In this document: one piece after another, positions 47,151-59,100 of the stretch
How positions within the stretch are numbered: position 1 is the first letter of the stretch
Layout: the number at the start of each line of letters is the position of its first letter
DNA from: Grammothele lineata
Taxonomy: Eukaryota > Basidiomycota > Agaricomycetes > Polyporales > Polyporaceae
DNA length: 64,000 nt
Direction of reading: 5' to 3'
Assembly: GCA_002150815.3 (NCBI GenBank)
Contig: NDFF03000010.1
Coordinates: 1-64,000 of the forward strand
Position numbers and translations under genes: made by a program
Notes under the pieces: generated by a model
What the model saw: only the letters and a program-made list of their open reading frames with translations
Told to the model about the DNA's origin: nothing
Database searches by the model: none

Positions 47151-48495
47151 CTAGTACAATCCCATGATATGCTTCCCACGCGCCGCGCTGCAGAACTCCT
47201 TGAGCGCAGCCAGGAAATTGACATATGAGGTGTACATGCCCCTGGGAGACGTCGGGCGGACCCACTCCGCGCTGACCAGGTGCCATGTTAGCCGTTGACG
47301 TGTGACTGTGCAATTGATGGTACGTACTCTCCCCAATAGATCCACGGGGTCGGCCCACGGTACACTACCGTGCACACATACCCGCTGATACGGGCAAGAC
47401 GAGACGGCCCGAAGGGCGACACGCATGAGGCTGCCCTGGCGCGCTGTACAGCCGAGTCAGGGGAGGGCGTACGGGAGGCCGCCCGCCGCTGTCCTGGAGG
47501 CACTGGCAGCGCGTGCGGGTACGCGAAACCATGCACGGGCCCGATTTCCTGCCCGGGGCGGTAAAGCAGCCACCGGCGTGGCCCTGGGGGATGCCCGTCG
47601 AGGATCCTGTCCGGCTCATCAAACACCACAGGGACCACCGCACCGTCGTTGATGTGAGGGAGATCGTCACTCGATATTACTGCCGTGGGGAAGGAGCCGT
47701 TCTCCAGAGCAGCAAGCCAGCGCTCGGTTGTCTCCGCGTACACGGAGGTAGGGGGTAGAGTGGCGACAAGGCCAGGGACGGCCCACGCCTGCATCGCCCG
47801 CGTGTGCGCTTCAAGCGGGGTCCTGCAGAATTGGTACAAGCTGCCATGCACGCCAACAACGCCGTCCGCCATTTCGTCCCTTAACGAATGCGTACGTAAA
47901 CGTATTCCCCGTGTACAGTCGAAAATAATCTTACCAGGTCGTAAAGATGCCAGGGCCATTCAGTCCTCGGAAGACGACATAGCGCTCTCCCGGGTCGGGG
48001 TCTTCAATCTGCATTTTTGCGTCAAAGAGGCGCGCTGCGTACCCAGCCTCGAACCTGTCCGAGTCGCAATAACGTAAGTTTGATATAGTACGAGAGAGCA
48101 GCCCCACTCACCAGTTCATTTGCAGGTGCGGCAAAGCCTGACTGAGCGCGGCAAAAATTTTGCGGTCGTTACCGCTGACAGGACGGCCAAGCGGCCCAAT
48201 ACAAACGGAACCCTCCAGGCCTAAGACGGCGTTTCAGCAATGACAACCAAGAAACGTGGCTTCACTTACACCACTCTCTGGCAGTCTCCATCATCTTGAA
48301 TGTCACGGACGGGCCTGGCGGTACGTATGTGAGATCGTTGAAAGGGCCGACGATCACGGTTTGAGGAGAATTAGTCGGCGGAGACAGGGTCGGGGATGGG
48401 GTCGGTGGGGTCGGGGTCGGGGTCGGCGTGATTGACGCACGGCTCCCAAAAACGAGAGGATCGCCGTCAACAATAGGACTCGGAGCAACAGACAT
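47151..48495 (-). CDS. Hypothetical protein with RNase H1-N/viroplasmin-like fold
   Basis: Exon 1 is 48495-48270 (a Pro/Thr-rich repeat TPTPTPPTPSPTLSP, then FKMMETAREW). Further exons follow at about 48220-48115, 48018-47945 and 47888 onward. The last exon is at about 47280-47151, ending TAG. The paired segments RYVVFRGLNGPGIFTTW and GSLYQFCRTPLEAHTRAMQAW, split by an intron, match the shape of the small RNase H1 N-terminal (viroplasmin-type) domain: YxVxxGxxPGIYxxW, then K/LYxxFxxxxEAxxxxxxW. That domain binds RNA-DNA hybrids or double-stranded RNA. No RNase H catalytic domain is present. An alternative small exon near 47.35 kb is possible. Function unknown. Confidence 0.65.
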
Positions 48496-48930
48496 AGAGA
48501 AAATGAGAAAGAAAGAGCGGTGTGAGCGAGCGAGTGCAGAAGAAGGGAATGCCTTAGGCTGACCATGATGAGTAGCAACTACCTAGGTTATATACGCCTT
48601 GAGCCTGGGGAGAAATTGAAATTTCTCAAGTCGATCCATTCCCGACGACGGAGCGTCGAATTCTGGTTGGCTGGACGAAGCTTTGGCGTCGGGCGGACGT
48701 GGGCGTGGAACGGACGAGAACGGAGTCCTACCGTCGGGGAGCGCGCACTCGGCTTAGACGCCCGTCGCGATTCCTGCTGTGCTGCATGCGCGCTTTCTCG
48801 CTACCGCCGGGCCGCAATATAGAGTCCTTTAACCTCAGGCTCCCGTCGTGTCCGTCTCGTCGCCCACATTCCTTCCTTCCTCTTTTTTTCTTACTCTATT
48901 TTCTTGCGCTTGCTTCTCTCTCTTTTCGCT

Positions 48931-51900
48931 ATGTCCAAGAAGAAGGGAAAGACGTCTAGCGGTGACTCTTCGGCGGCGTCCTCCGAGAAGGACAAGCGTC
49001 GCTGGGCGGTCGGGCCGCGGTACGACTTCTTAAACCGGCGCGTCACTGACTGGCGTGATGCCAAAGACTCCGGGGACGTCGCAACCTTCTATACACAGCT
49101 CACGCTCCTTTGGATCAAGACATTCAGCTGGGAACACGCGGACGACCATGACGATAATCGCGTCGTAGTCGATGCTTCGCGCGACAACCTCGAGGCCGTC
49201 CTCAGCACGACCGGGCTTCTCGATGACGAGATCGAGAGGCGTCGCTTGTTGTACCTCAAACTTCGTGGGGTACGTCTGCTTCTCGTGACGCTGTCCGTTC
49301 TCTAACCCCGGCTTGCTCACGATCTGACCGTTGCGCCTTAGCAAATCGCGCGGTGGTACCGCTACCACGGCTCGAAGTCGCTCAAGCCCCACAAGGTCGA
49401 CCATCTGACGAAGATCCTCCGCGCCATCAATCGGGCAGAGTCGAAGGCGCCGCGTAAGCCCAGCCTTCTCCAGTACTACCAGAAGGTCTACTACGAGGTC
49501 CGCTGTAAGGAAATCGTCGACAAGCGATTCCCGCAGCTCGTCCAGGAAGCCGCGCTGAAGGGTCACCCGCTTCCCCGGCGCGTTTCTGTTCAGAATCAGG
49601 TCTCCGACGAGATGTTGCAGGCGGAGTCCGATGCGTTTAAGGCAGAGCTCCGCGATCAGCTGATGGCGGACTATCGAGAGGCCTACGCGCATTGGGAGGC
49701 ATCGCTGCCTAACAACGTCGGCTCACAGTTTACTGCTGAGGACTACGCCCGGTAAGTACACGCTTCCTGCACGCACCTGCATCGCTGACTTCTTGTAGTG
49801 AACTGGAGTCGACCGGTACGTGGCTCGGCAACTTTACCGACCACCTGGGAAAGCTTCTCGGTCGCAACGTCACGATTGCGATTTGCGGACCTGATAGTGC
49901 AGGAAAGTTGGGCGTCGAAAGGTACATCCCTTACTCTTCTTCCTTCCTCCCAGTAAGGCGTGTAACTCATGCGTAACCCAGCGTTCACTCCGGCAAGTGC
50001 AAGGGAGCGTCGCCGAAAATCTGGCCCGATTCCGACCCTCAGGGCTACGACGCCTTCTGCAAGTCCATCATCCTTTTCGCGCGGAAATGTTTTTGTGAGT
50101 CTTGACTCCCTTAGCCGCGAAAACGCCGTTTCCTGATTTAGCCTGTTCCATAACTAGCGGAACAAGACTGTCAAGATCGGATCTTGGGGGGCGCTGAGGC
50201 AGGGCCCCCGCCCGCTCCCGTCGCCAAGCCTGACACGCCAGCGCTCGACCAGCCCGAGCTCATAACAATGTCCTTGCCGCCCTCGCCCTCGCATCACCCT
50301 TCGCCTTTGCAGCCCCGGTCCCCGCTGTTCATATCATCCCCGCCTTCGCTCCCTTCCCTTCCCCTTCTTCCGTCCGGTCCCGAAGGCTTGAACTCTCTTG
50401 CATCGTCGACCACGGCCTTGTCCCCAGGCACCCCAGCGGCGGAGACAAGAACGCCCAGCGTGCCTCAGAACGCGCCGTCCCCTTCGTCGAACCCGCCCGC
50501 GCCGTCAGGCACAGCCACATCGCCGAATTCGATCCTCCCACTAGGCCGCCCCACCTTGGACAACGCCATGGAAGCACCGCCAATGCCCCTTCCGTCGACG
50601 CTCCCAAGCTCCCCACCCAGCTTAGACGTGCGGTCTGACGCCCTCGCTCAGCCAATGGCTACGGATGGTATGCCCCTATTTGGTTTGGACGATGTGTTTG
50701 GCACGGACAACATCTCGTTCGACTGGACCCTGCCGCCCGCCGTCGCGGCTGCGCCGAAGCCACCTCCGTCCGCATCGCCCATGCAGTCGCACGTATACAC
50801 GTCGTCTCAGTCGTCCGCGCCGCCCATCCTAGCCCCCGAGGTGCCGCCGACTCTGTCTGTCTCTACTGCTAAGCCCTCCCAGGCGACTTCTACGGTGGCA
50901 GTGGTGACGTCAAGCTCTCAGGCCTTCCCCTCGCCTCGCGCACTGAGTCTAGCGACCAAGAGCCGCAAGGCGTCGTTCCCTCCCATTCCAAACCCGCTTC
51001 GGTCGTTGAGGTCTCCATCCAACCCTACCGGCATTCGTAAGAGGGCGGCGTCCATCGCACCCGGGTCGAACGCCATGGGACCGGCCATGGCCGCTGTGTC
51101 TGCGTATGGCGCCGCTATCATGGCTGCCCCCGCAGGCCCACTGCTCCCTCCAGGTCCTTCAGGGTCGACGCATGCCAATTCTTCGTCTGAAGAGGTATGT
51201 TACTGTGTGCACCCGATAACTCTATCTAACAGTTTGATTTCTAGCTTCCGGCTGTTTTGAAGGCGCTCCTTCCATCGGCCGGTTCGACTGCGCCTTCCAG
51301 CCTCATGCAGCTGAGCCTCACTCCGCGCCGAAAACTCCTGTCGTCTCCAGCGACCGCTGCGGCGGCGACCCCGCCTGCTTCCAACGTCCAGCCTATCCCG
51401 CCCTCGCCACTGACCCCTAATCGCGACGACGTCAACACGGATCCATGCAAGGACGCCAACTGGCTCAAGCTATACGACTACCTCATTGGCGACGTCGACG
51501 ATATCAACATCGCAGGATGGGGGGACCTGTGGGTGGACTGCATCCACGCGCTCGCCGCGGTCGAGCGCGCTGCCTCGTTCGTCCAGCACGGACGGCTGCG
51601 AGCGGCGACCACGTCTCGGCCGAAGGAACTCGCTGATTGGATGAAGCATCATCGCCCGCTGCAGCACTGGCCTATTGTGGATGTTGAGCTGTTCAGCGAT
51701 CTTTGGTGGAAATGGTGGAGGGCGAACTTGCCCTGTGTTCCCGGCCAGCCCGCCTTCCAGTCGGCCACCGAGGCCGCCCAGTTTGAGGACTGTGACTGGT
51801 CGCCGCTGTTCGTCACCGGTCCCAGCGGCATACTACTTTTCCTCCTCGCCTTGGCTTGGTGGCGCAGCAGGCTCGATGTGACCGGCATTGTGGGCGAGGC

Positions 51901-52125
51901 CTACAACCTCTGGATCAAGGCTGCGAACGACGTCATCGTCGCCTTCAAGGCCGTCGTCGAATACGTTAACAAGGTTGGCGTGAACACCTTGTTATCCAAG
52001 TAAGTGCCTTTTTTTTGCTAGGATCCGATGCGATCATAATGGCTTATCACGGACATAATTCTAGGAAGCGCAAGACAACTGATAACGGTGCCCAGGCTCC
52101 CAAGGCTAAACGCCGTCGTGGTTGA
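48931..52125 (+). CDS. Large Agaricomycete-expanded family protein, unknown function
   Basis: Exons include 48931-49269, 49342-49751, 49799 to about 49921, about 49981-50094, about 50158-51195 and about 51245-52001. The final exon ends at TGA 52123-52125. The N-terminus is basic/Ser-rich. RYDFLNRRVTDWRDAK starts the conserved region, with QIARWYRYHGSKS, NVTIAICGPDSAGKLGV, VHSGKCKGASPKIWPDSDPQ and FARKCFSEQDCQDR. A 300-residue Pro/Ser-rich linker follows. The C-terminal domain has DLWVDCIHALAAVERA and GILLFLLALAWWRSRL, and the tail is a basic NLS (KAKRRRG). I recall many paralogs in mushroom genomes, function unknown. NLS and charge suggest a nuclear protein. Confidence 0.8.
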
Positions 52126-52780
52126 AGCGTCGCTTTCGGTCGTTCAAGCTGCCATAGGTTGAACGCGGCTGATTGCCTGACTTGGACGTTGTTAGGTTTG
52201 TATGTAGTGCTGCTCATACGTTCTCCTCGCGCGCTCGTCTCCTCTCCACCATCGTCGCTCTTTCCTCTCATAATGCTGCCCTTTGTTCATTCTTGTCTCT
52301 GTCTCTCACATGCTGTCCTTGTCGTCTGTCACACTCCTTACTAATCGCTCTCGCTGCACTGTATCGCTCTGCCTTGTCCCGTTGTAGTATGTCTGACGTC
52401 GTCCTAAGTATTTTGCCGCCTGCTATCTATTCCTTTCTACTCCGTACCTATCTACATGTTTGTCGCGCATCCACCACTATTACAATATATCTCGTTAATC
52501 TTTCTCTGCCCGCAAGTTTAGGGCTCGCGGCCGAGGACCATCACGACATACGGCCACTACGGGCGCCATAAAGCTACGCCTGTTCCCACGGTTCAACCGG
52601 CCCGGAACGCCTCCTTCCTGCCGACATGCGCGACCAGGCCTCGACGCTTCAGCAGCCACCATCCCTCGCTGCCCTCCTCGGGACTCTCCACCAATCGCCA
52701 CTCCCTTGCACCAGCCTTTCAGGCCGTGACGCTGAGTATGGCTCCTTCCTCTTGCTTCATATAATATCCTGACTTGTCAT
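52126..52780. other. Intergenic, no gene seen
   Basis: Pyrimidine-rich on the plus strand with short ORFs only. It is probably the 3' UTR of the gene ending at 52125 and upstream sequence of the cyclin locus. Confidence 0.45.
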
Positions 52781-52789
52781 TGGCAGGAC

Positions 52790-53150
52790 TCATCTCACTG
52801 TACGCTCGTATCTGCCTTCGCTCTCGAAATCGGTCCCTCCCGCCCCCTCCCCGCCTCTCGCCAACTTCATCGCGTACGCCTCCATCGTACGCGCCTTCAC
52901 TCCTCCGTCATCTTTGCCGCCCTCTACTTCCTGCAATTGTCGTCGCCTTCGTCGCCACCCTCCTCATCGGTGTACTTTGTACTTCTCGCCGACTTCATCG
53001 CCTGCGCCTTCCGTCGTAGGTGCCTCCCTTTCCCAGTCACCTTTACCGCCCTCTACCGCCTACGCGTATCGCCCCTCTGGATACGGCGTCCCTCGCCCCT
53101 GCTCTGCTTCTCGCCAACTTCGCCACGCGCCAATTCGCTCCCCTCTCTCC
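52790..53150 (+). repeat. Degenerate partial copies of the cyclin exon
   Basis: The stretch 52798-52925 aligns by eye with 53399-53527 of the cyclin exon at roughly 85% identity, with indels that break the frame (CTCGCCAACTTCATCGCGTA against CTCGCCAACTTCGTCGCGTA). A second weaker copy lies at about 52980-53060 and a fragment near 53105. No continuous cyclin frame exists in them. Confidence 0.7.
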
Positions 53151-53325
53151 ACGCCGGCTAGACTCCCCCCTCCCGCTCTCAATAGCCCCCGTCTCCGGCC
53201 CCTCCACCGCTCGTCAATCCCTCCCCGTTCAAACGGAGATCGTCGGGGTCGAGCTCCCACGCTGTGGTGGTGAGTAAAGTGTCCTCTCCCTTGCTCGAAT
53301 CGGCTTTCGAACTTGTCATCCGTAG

Positions 53326-54309
53326 GACCCGTACTACGGTCATGAAGACACCGCGAAGCTTTGCGCGCGATTCGTGACACATTTATTTGCGTGCCCGGAT
53401 CTGCCGCCGCTTTCGACGTCGGTGCCCCCCGCCCCTTCCCCGCCCCTCGCCAACTTCGTCGCGTACGCGCTCCATCGTACGCGCCTCCACTCCTCCGTCA
53501 CCTTCGCCGCCCTCTACCTTTTGCAACGCCTAAAAGCCCGGTTTCCCGCCGCGCGGGGCTCGTCGGGCCACCGACTATTTATATCGGCGTTCATGATCGC
53601 GTCCAAGGTGATCTGCGACGACACATGCTCCAACAAGTCCTGGTCCATTGTCGGCCAGGGCATGTTCGCTCTCCGGGAGATTAACCAGATGGAGCGGGAA
53701 TTGTGCTCGTACTTGGAGTGGCAGCTCAACATCGAGCCCTCGGCGTGGAAGGAGTTCGAGCAGAAGGTGCGGCGCGACTTCAAGGGCCATGGTCCTTACC
53801 CCACGTATGTCCTCCCCTCGCCTGCGCCCTCCCCTATGGCCTCGACCAGCCCCTATGCCCCCACCGGCGTCCCCGCGCCCACCCCCGCGCCCACCCCCGT
53901 CTTCGCGTCCAAGTCGCAGCAACCGCCGTCGACCTCGCCGCCGAAGCCCATCCCCCCGCCCGTGCCCGTCCACGCCGGGGCGCCCCCGTACTCCGGGCAG
54001 TCCTCCCCCGCCACCCCCGATACGCCTGATACCCCCGAGTCGTCCATGTCGACGTCGACGTCCCCTGCGTCGTCCGCGCCCCCCTCGACACCACTCGGGT
54101 ATGAGGACCACTCGGTCCGGGTCGTCGGGAGCGGGACCGTCGGCGCGCCGATCAACGTCAACGTCGACTCGACGTCGTCGTCCCCCGCCGCAGGGCACCA
54201 CATACCCGTGTCCGCGTCCGCCTTGGCGTACGCGCGCGCGGCGCTCGCCGTGCTCAAGAAGGCGAAGTGCGATGACATCTTCGCGCGCGCGAATCCGTGC
54301 GTATGGTAG
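53326..54309 (+). CDS. Pcl-type cyclin (Pho85-class CDK partner), 5' end unresolved
   Basis: The exon starts after acceptor TAG at 53325. It encodes DPYYGHEDTAKLCARFVTHL, FACPDLPP, the cyclin box with FVAYALHRTRLHSSVTFAAL, YLLQRLKARFPAARGSSGHR, LFISAFMIASKVICDD, SWSIVGQGMFALREINQMER and CSYLEWQLN. A ~170-residue Pro/Ser/Thr-rich tail follows, with stop TAG 54307-54309. The cyclin box is the Pcl1/2-like N-terminal fold that activates Pho85-class kinases. An upstream exon ending near the donor at 53271 (SGSSSHAV) is possible, but no start codon was fixed. The locus may therefore be a 5'-incomplete copy; degenerate pieces of the same exon lie just upstream. Confidence 0.8.
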   Translation, partial: DPYYGHEDTAKLCARFVTHLFACPDLPPLSTSVPPAPSPPLANFVAYALHRTRLHSSVTFAALYLLQRLKARFPAARGSSGHRLFISAFMIASKVICDDTCSNKSWSIVGQGMFALREINQMERELCSYLEWQLNIEPSAWKEFEQKVRRDFKGHGPYPTYVLPSPAPSPMASTSPYAPTGVPAPTPAPTPVFASKSQQPPSTSPPKPIPPPVPVHAGAPPYSGQSSPATPDTPDTPESSMSTSTSPASSAPPSTPLGYEDHSVRVVGSGTVGAPINVNVDSTSSSPAAGHHIPVSASALAYARAALAVLKKAKCDDIFARANPCVW

Positions 54310-54950
54310 ATTTTCTTTCCTATTGCTCTTGCTTTCATGCCATCATGTTCCGCTCCCCTCGGCGTCGCGCGCGCGCGCGTGCGGCGTCATACATAGTCTT
54401 GCACCCATAGCCTCGGGCCACTGATACGTTCGTTATCATTGTACCCCGACGTCACTCCCTCCTTCCCACTCCTCCTCGGCGCTCTCGGGATCGCGGGATT
54501 CCTCGTAGGTAGCCCATCGTCCTCTTCTCTCACGCATTGCTCGCTATAGCTCACGTACGCAACGCACACACATATTCTCTTCGATAGTCTTTTCATTTCT
54601 AGTCCGTCCTTCTCCGACCGTTTACTCACATCACAGCGCGCGCAACCATGAGGAGCAACGCCAGCCTCGAGAAGATAGTACCGCTTGCGACCATCATCCC
54701 GACCAGGATTTCTGGTGGGGATGTGACGAGTGGTGGTGGAGTGGCGGCGGCAACGACGACGACGATGATGCGCGAGGCGGTGACGGCGCACGAGGCGGTG
54801 GTGGCAATGATGAGGAGGGCGCGCGAGGCGGGGCTAGGCGGCGATGAACGGCGGCAGGCGATCGCGGGCGACAGCGAGCGGTTAGGCAACGGGCCGGTCG
54901 AGAGAGTGGCCGAGAGGCCCGAGGATGTGCGCACGGCATGAAGTACGCGT

Positions 54951-55083
54951 TGTAGGATTTTCTGCAGACGTCGTGTTGCCGTGGTGGACACGACGTCTGC
55001 AGCAAAGGCTGCCGGCAGTAGTATCTGCGGACACTGCAGTGTGGCCTGCAGAAAAATCAGTAGTGTGACGTGTTGTGCCTACA
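54951..55083 (+). mobile_element. MITE copy 2 (133 bp)
   Basis: TGTAGG...CCTACA ends, an inner palindrome CTGCAGACGTCGTGT...ACACGACGTCTGCAG, then AAAAATCAGTAGT. The same order is found in copy 1 at 38726-38862 on the opposite strand. Confidence 0.75.
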
Positions 55084-55089
55084 CGGGGG

Positions 55090-55262
55090 GGTGTCGGTGG
55101 GATCGCGACAAAGCGCGTCGTTCAGCATGCTCTGGGGACCGATCATGCGCGCGCTCGGGTTGACAGGTGCATCCGCAAAGATGGGCACGAGGGCGGGGAG
55201 AGCGAAGGGTTGCTCGACTAGATGCTCGCCAGCACCGTGAACGACATGGAAGATTTACAGCT
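55090..55262 (+). pseudogene. Possible host ORF split by the hAT insertion (left part; right part 62562-62870)
   Basis: The sequence before the element is open and exon-like. It has a candidate intron ending at about 55219 and then ATGCTCGCCAGCACCGTG. The sequence after the element (62562-62870) is also open in matching orientation, with a later frame change (FVTRVEDPETLGAALDGG). No family was recognised, so this is a weak call. Confidence 0.3.
55255..55262. repeat. hAT target-site duplication TTACAGCT (mate at 62554-62561)
   Basis: Identical 8-mers flank the element exactly at the outer ends of the terminal inverted repeats. An 8-bp duplication is the hAT signature. Confidence 0.95.
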
Positions 55263-56171
55263 TAAGGCTGAACACGGCTCGATCCGCGGATGACCCGGAT
55301 CCGAACCCGCGGGTCACAGCGGTCCGGGACACCTGATCCAGATCCGCGCGGATCGGAGCCGCCAGGAGAGCCGGACCCGCGGCTCACTGACCCGCGGGTG
55401 CGGTTCGATTTGCGGTGGGGAGCTGGATTCGCAGCGGGTCGCGGTTCACCCACAGTTTGACGGATCTTTTGGTCAACGGAAGGTTTTTTTACTGGAGAAC
55501 TATCAATTGAAGAGCTTCGTATGTACATTACACTCGAAATATGCATTAATAGCAGTAATGTAGATCATGTGAGGGAATTGGACTTAGGTTTCGAGTACTC
55601 AGTTCCGAAAATGAGCCTATCTCCTTTGGAGACACAACGGAGCAGCTCGCCAGCGCGCAGCGCGAGCTTTGCCGTCACATGAAGTTATGCGCGCGAGCTT
55701 ATAGACAGCACGCACCGCAGTGCCACTCACGCGCGAGGTGCATGCGCGCGCGCCGCGGAAATCTCGCGCATGACACTGCTGGATAAGTGCCGACATCTCA
55801 CGTGAGACGGTTGAATAACAAGACCGCACCAGCATCCTGAGCGCGAAAAGCGCGAAGAGGCGTGAAGAGGTGCGACGGAGAGACAAGATGAATGACCCCA
55901 TGTGAGCAGCGGGACGGTCGAACCAAACGACAAGACAGTGCCAGCATCCTAAGCGCGAAGAGGGGCAGAGGAGAGACCGGAAGATTTGAAGGACATTACA
56001 GCTCGTAACTTGCATCGCGAGCCCGTGAGGAGTCGGATTCACACCCGTTGAAGACAGAAAGGCCACAAGCGAACATAATATTCTACCCACGCGCGTTCTA
56101 TCTACAAACTCGGCCGAACCGACGCGGACTCTCACAACAGGACTACAAAACACTCTAGTTACACAGGGCAC

Positions 56172-59100
56172 TTACGCGTCCGCATCAGACGAAACGTACT
56201 CAACCTCTGCACCGCTAGCAGACGTGCCCTCCTCCCCAGCGGCGGCCGCAAGTGCAGCGCGGGCGGCCGCGCGCGCTCCCTTCTTGTCCCCGAGGAAAGC
56301 GATGGTGTCCTTCACCGGGACAAGGCCCTCAATCCGAGCCCACGAGCCTAGAACAGTGTTGGCGCGCACAGAGGCATCGCCGAGCGAGTGGCGCAGACGC
56401 GACACTGTCAGCCTCCCGCGCGAGAACGCGCGCTCGGCATCAGTCGAGGTGGCTATAGAAAGATCGGGTGAGCTCGTGTTCGCATAAGAGGGAGTAAGGG
56501 ACATACCAGGAATAGAGAGGTAGTCCAACGCCATACGCGCGAGGTTGGCGTTCTCGGAACCGCTCTCGAGGGAGGCGTTCCAATAGGCCAATGCGTCCTT
56601 GACTGTCGTGCGCGGCGGGGATTCCAGGTATTCCTCCAGCGCGTCCTGGGCAGAGTCAGCGCCCCCGATGGACGCGAAGAGGCCGCGCGCGGCGCGTGAC
56701 TAATGAGGGAGACACGAATCAGCGATCAATCGGCGTCGTGAGGAACTAGTTCGACGTACGCTTGCCACGGCACTCATGCGGCCGGGTTTGACGGGACGAG
56801 GCGCAGGCGCAGGGCGGGGTGCGGGCTTGTAGTACGTCGTCCATTCGTGTCGCACGAGACGCAGGGCCTCCTGGATCCATTCCTCAGGCCATCCAGCCTT
56901 GCGGAAGTACTTGTCCTTGTAAGCCGGATGCAGAACTGTACATACGCCGAGCTGGTCAGCACAGTATAAACAATCCCACAGACGGCAAGCACTTACGCAT
57001 CGCGATGCGATAAATGGGGGTCTCGTCGGTGAGTGAGTAATACTTGTTGAGGACGGCCCGCGCGGTGCATGCGGCCTTGCGTACCACGGGGTGGAGAGTT
57101 TCATCGTCTTGGAAGTCGTCGACGTGTTTCGTGAGAACGTCAAAGAACGGGATCACATCCTGTACGAGGCCGCGTGTACTAGACGAGATCTCGGTCGTCG
57201 CATAGAGGAATGGCTGTGGGCCATGGCAAGCGAGAACGTCAGTTCGAAGAGTGGCAGACGCGACTAAGGGACACACGTACATCGAGAAGCTGATACAGCT
57301 GCTGCAGTAGCGTCCACTCCTCCTCCGAGAGGATGAATCGGCGCAGACGCGCGCTCTTCGCGCCGTTGAACTGGTGCTTGTCGCAGAGTTCGAGGAGGAC
57401 GTCTTTGAGCGAGAGCGCGCGCTCCAGGACGAGCGTGACGGTGTTCCAGCGCGTTTTGACAGCGCGGATGAGAACCTCCGCGGATAGGTCTTCTTCACCC
57501 GCGAGGCGAGCGAGCTCCGCACGAATCGTCGGGCTGAACCAGACCTTCTGTGAGAGCTTAGTGATCTATGGTATAAACATTGTCCGTCAATGAAGAAGAC
57601 AGCGACTCTCGTGCAGACCCTTACACACCTTCTCGAGCGCGAGCTGCCCCATGTGGACGTCGTCTTCGCTCACAGCGAAGGGCGGGTGTACGCCGTCGAG
57701 ATCTTCGATGATCTCATCGTCCGCGGCCTCGCGGGACTCATCCGCAACGTCGTCGTCGTCGTCAAGCCCATCCTCGCCGTTGCCGTCTTCCGCATCGTTG
57801 AGGTTGGCGAGGTCCGCACCAGCGGCGCCAGCGTTGCGGCGTCGAGTGAACCCATGCATGACTCCCTGTTCGCAGATAGTTAGACAGTTGTGCGAGTATG
57901 AACAGAAGCGATGAGAAATACCTTCACCACCAAGTTAAGGACATGCGCGAAGCATCGGACACGCCCCTCGGAGCCTCGCATGCTCGCCTCCAAGAGCTTC
58001 AGCTCGCGCATTACTTTGTCGTTCGTCTCAGCGTTGTCCGAGGTTATTGCGTGGATCTGAAGGCGAAAACGAACGATGAGCAAACAGCGCGTAAGGACAG
58101 GGTTATGGGGCGGGATGCGTACCTTCTTTTCGATACCATAGTCCTCAAAACACTCGTGGAGCTTCATCGCGAGATGGATCGCCGTATGTGCGTGAGTCAA
58201 CCTAGTGCAGGAAAGTTAGTAACAGTGCGCGCGCGAGGGTGAGCGAGGTGACGTACTTGATGAAATCGAGGATGATATGTTTGATTTCCCCATCTTGATG
58301 CCAGTGAGCTGTGACGCCAAGGAAGGCGATCACGTTGGGGCTAGTCCATCCGTCCATCCCGATGTTGATCTTGCCCGGGAGGTTCTACACAATGACGGGC
58401 CAACACAGATCATTAGCCGAAGAATAGATGCCACACAGCGCGAGGCACTGACCTTCAACATCTCGATCACGCGCTCCTTCGTGTTGTCGAAGATGTCGCG
58501 CACGTCACGAGACACGGTGACGCGGGAGGGGAGCTGAACGCGCGGGTACAGCATGCTCAGGATCTCCCGGAATTCTGGATCTTCGACAATGCTGAACGGG
58601 CGATGACGGCGTGCGACCCACATGGCGAGGAGGAAGCGCAGGCGAGCGGGGGAATAGGTGACCCCGGAGGCGTACGTGGTGATCGTCTCCGCCTCTGGGA
58701 CATCCTCCGGGTCGCAAGCCTTGACGTGGCGCGAGAGGTTTCCGGTACTCTCCTGGAACTCCATCCTGTCCACATGCTTGGAAGGGTGCCTTGATACGTA
58801 CTAACGTCAGCATGGAGTGTGCAGGGGAAAGGGCGACAGAGGGCTTACTTCTTGCATACGAAACGATGGATTATGGCCCCATTGGCCGCCTTGACGATCA
58901 CCGGGTCGCGGAAGTGCGTATAAGCCTGAGAGCGCCAGCCGTGCTTGAGTTTGGCTGAGCGAGGTACATCGTAAGTCTTGCGTATCAAATATCAACAGCG
59001 CCGTCATCGTCTACGTACCAAGTGTCTCCTCAGCCGTCATCCCAGCGTACTTCTGGGCGAAACGAGCGCGACGGCCGCCGGCGACCTGGAGCCCCGCGAG

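Noticed and set aside
47900..48050. Viroplasmin-like segment as evidence of an integrated pararetrovirus
   Set aside because: The same fold is the ordinary N-terminal domain of eukaryotic RNase H1 and related fungal proteins; no other virus-like gene is nearby.
53575..54424. Arg/Gly-rich ORFs opposite and out of frame with the cyclin tail
   Set aside because: They are shadow frames of a GC-rich Pro/Ser-coding exon.
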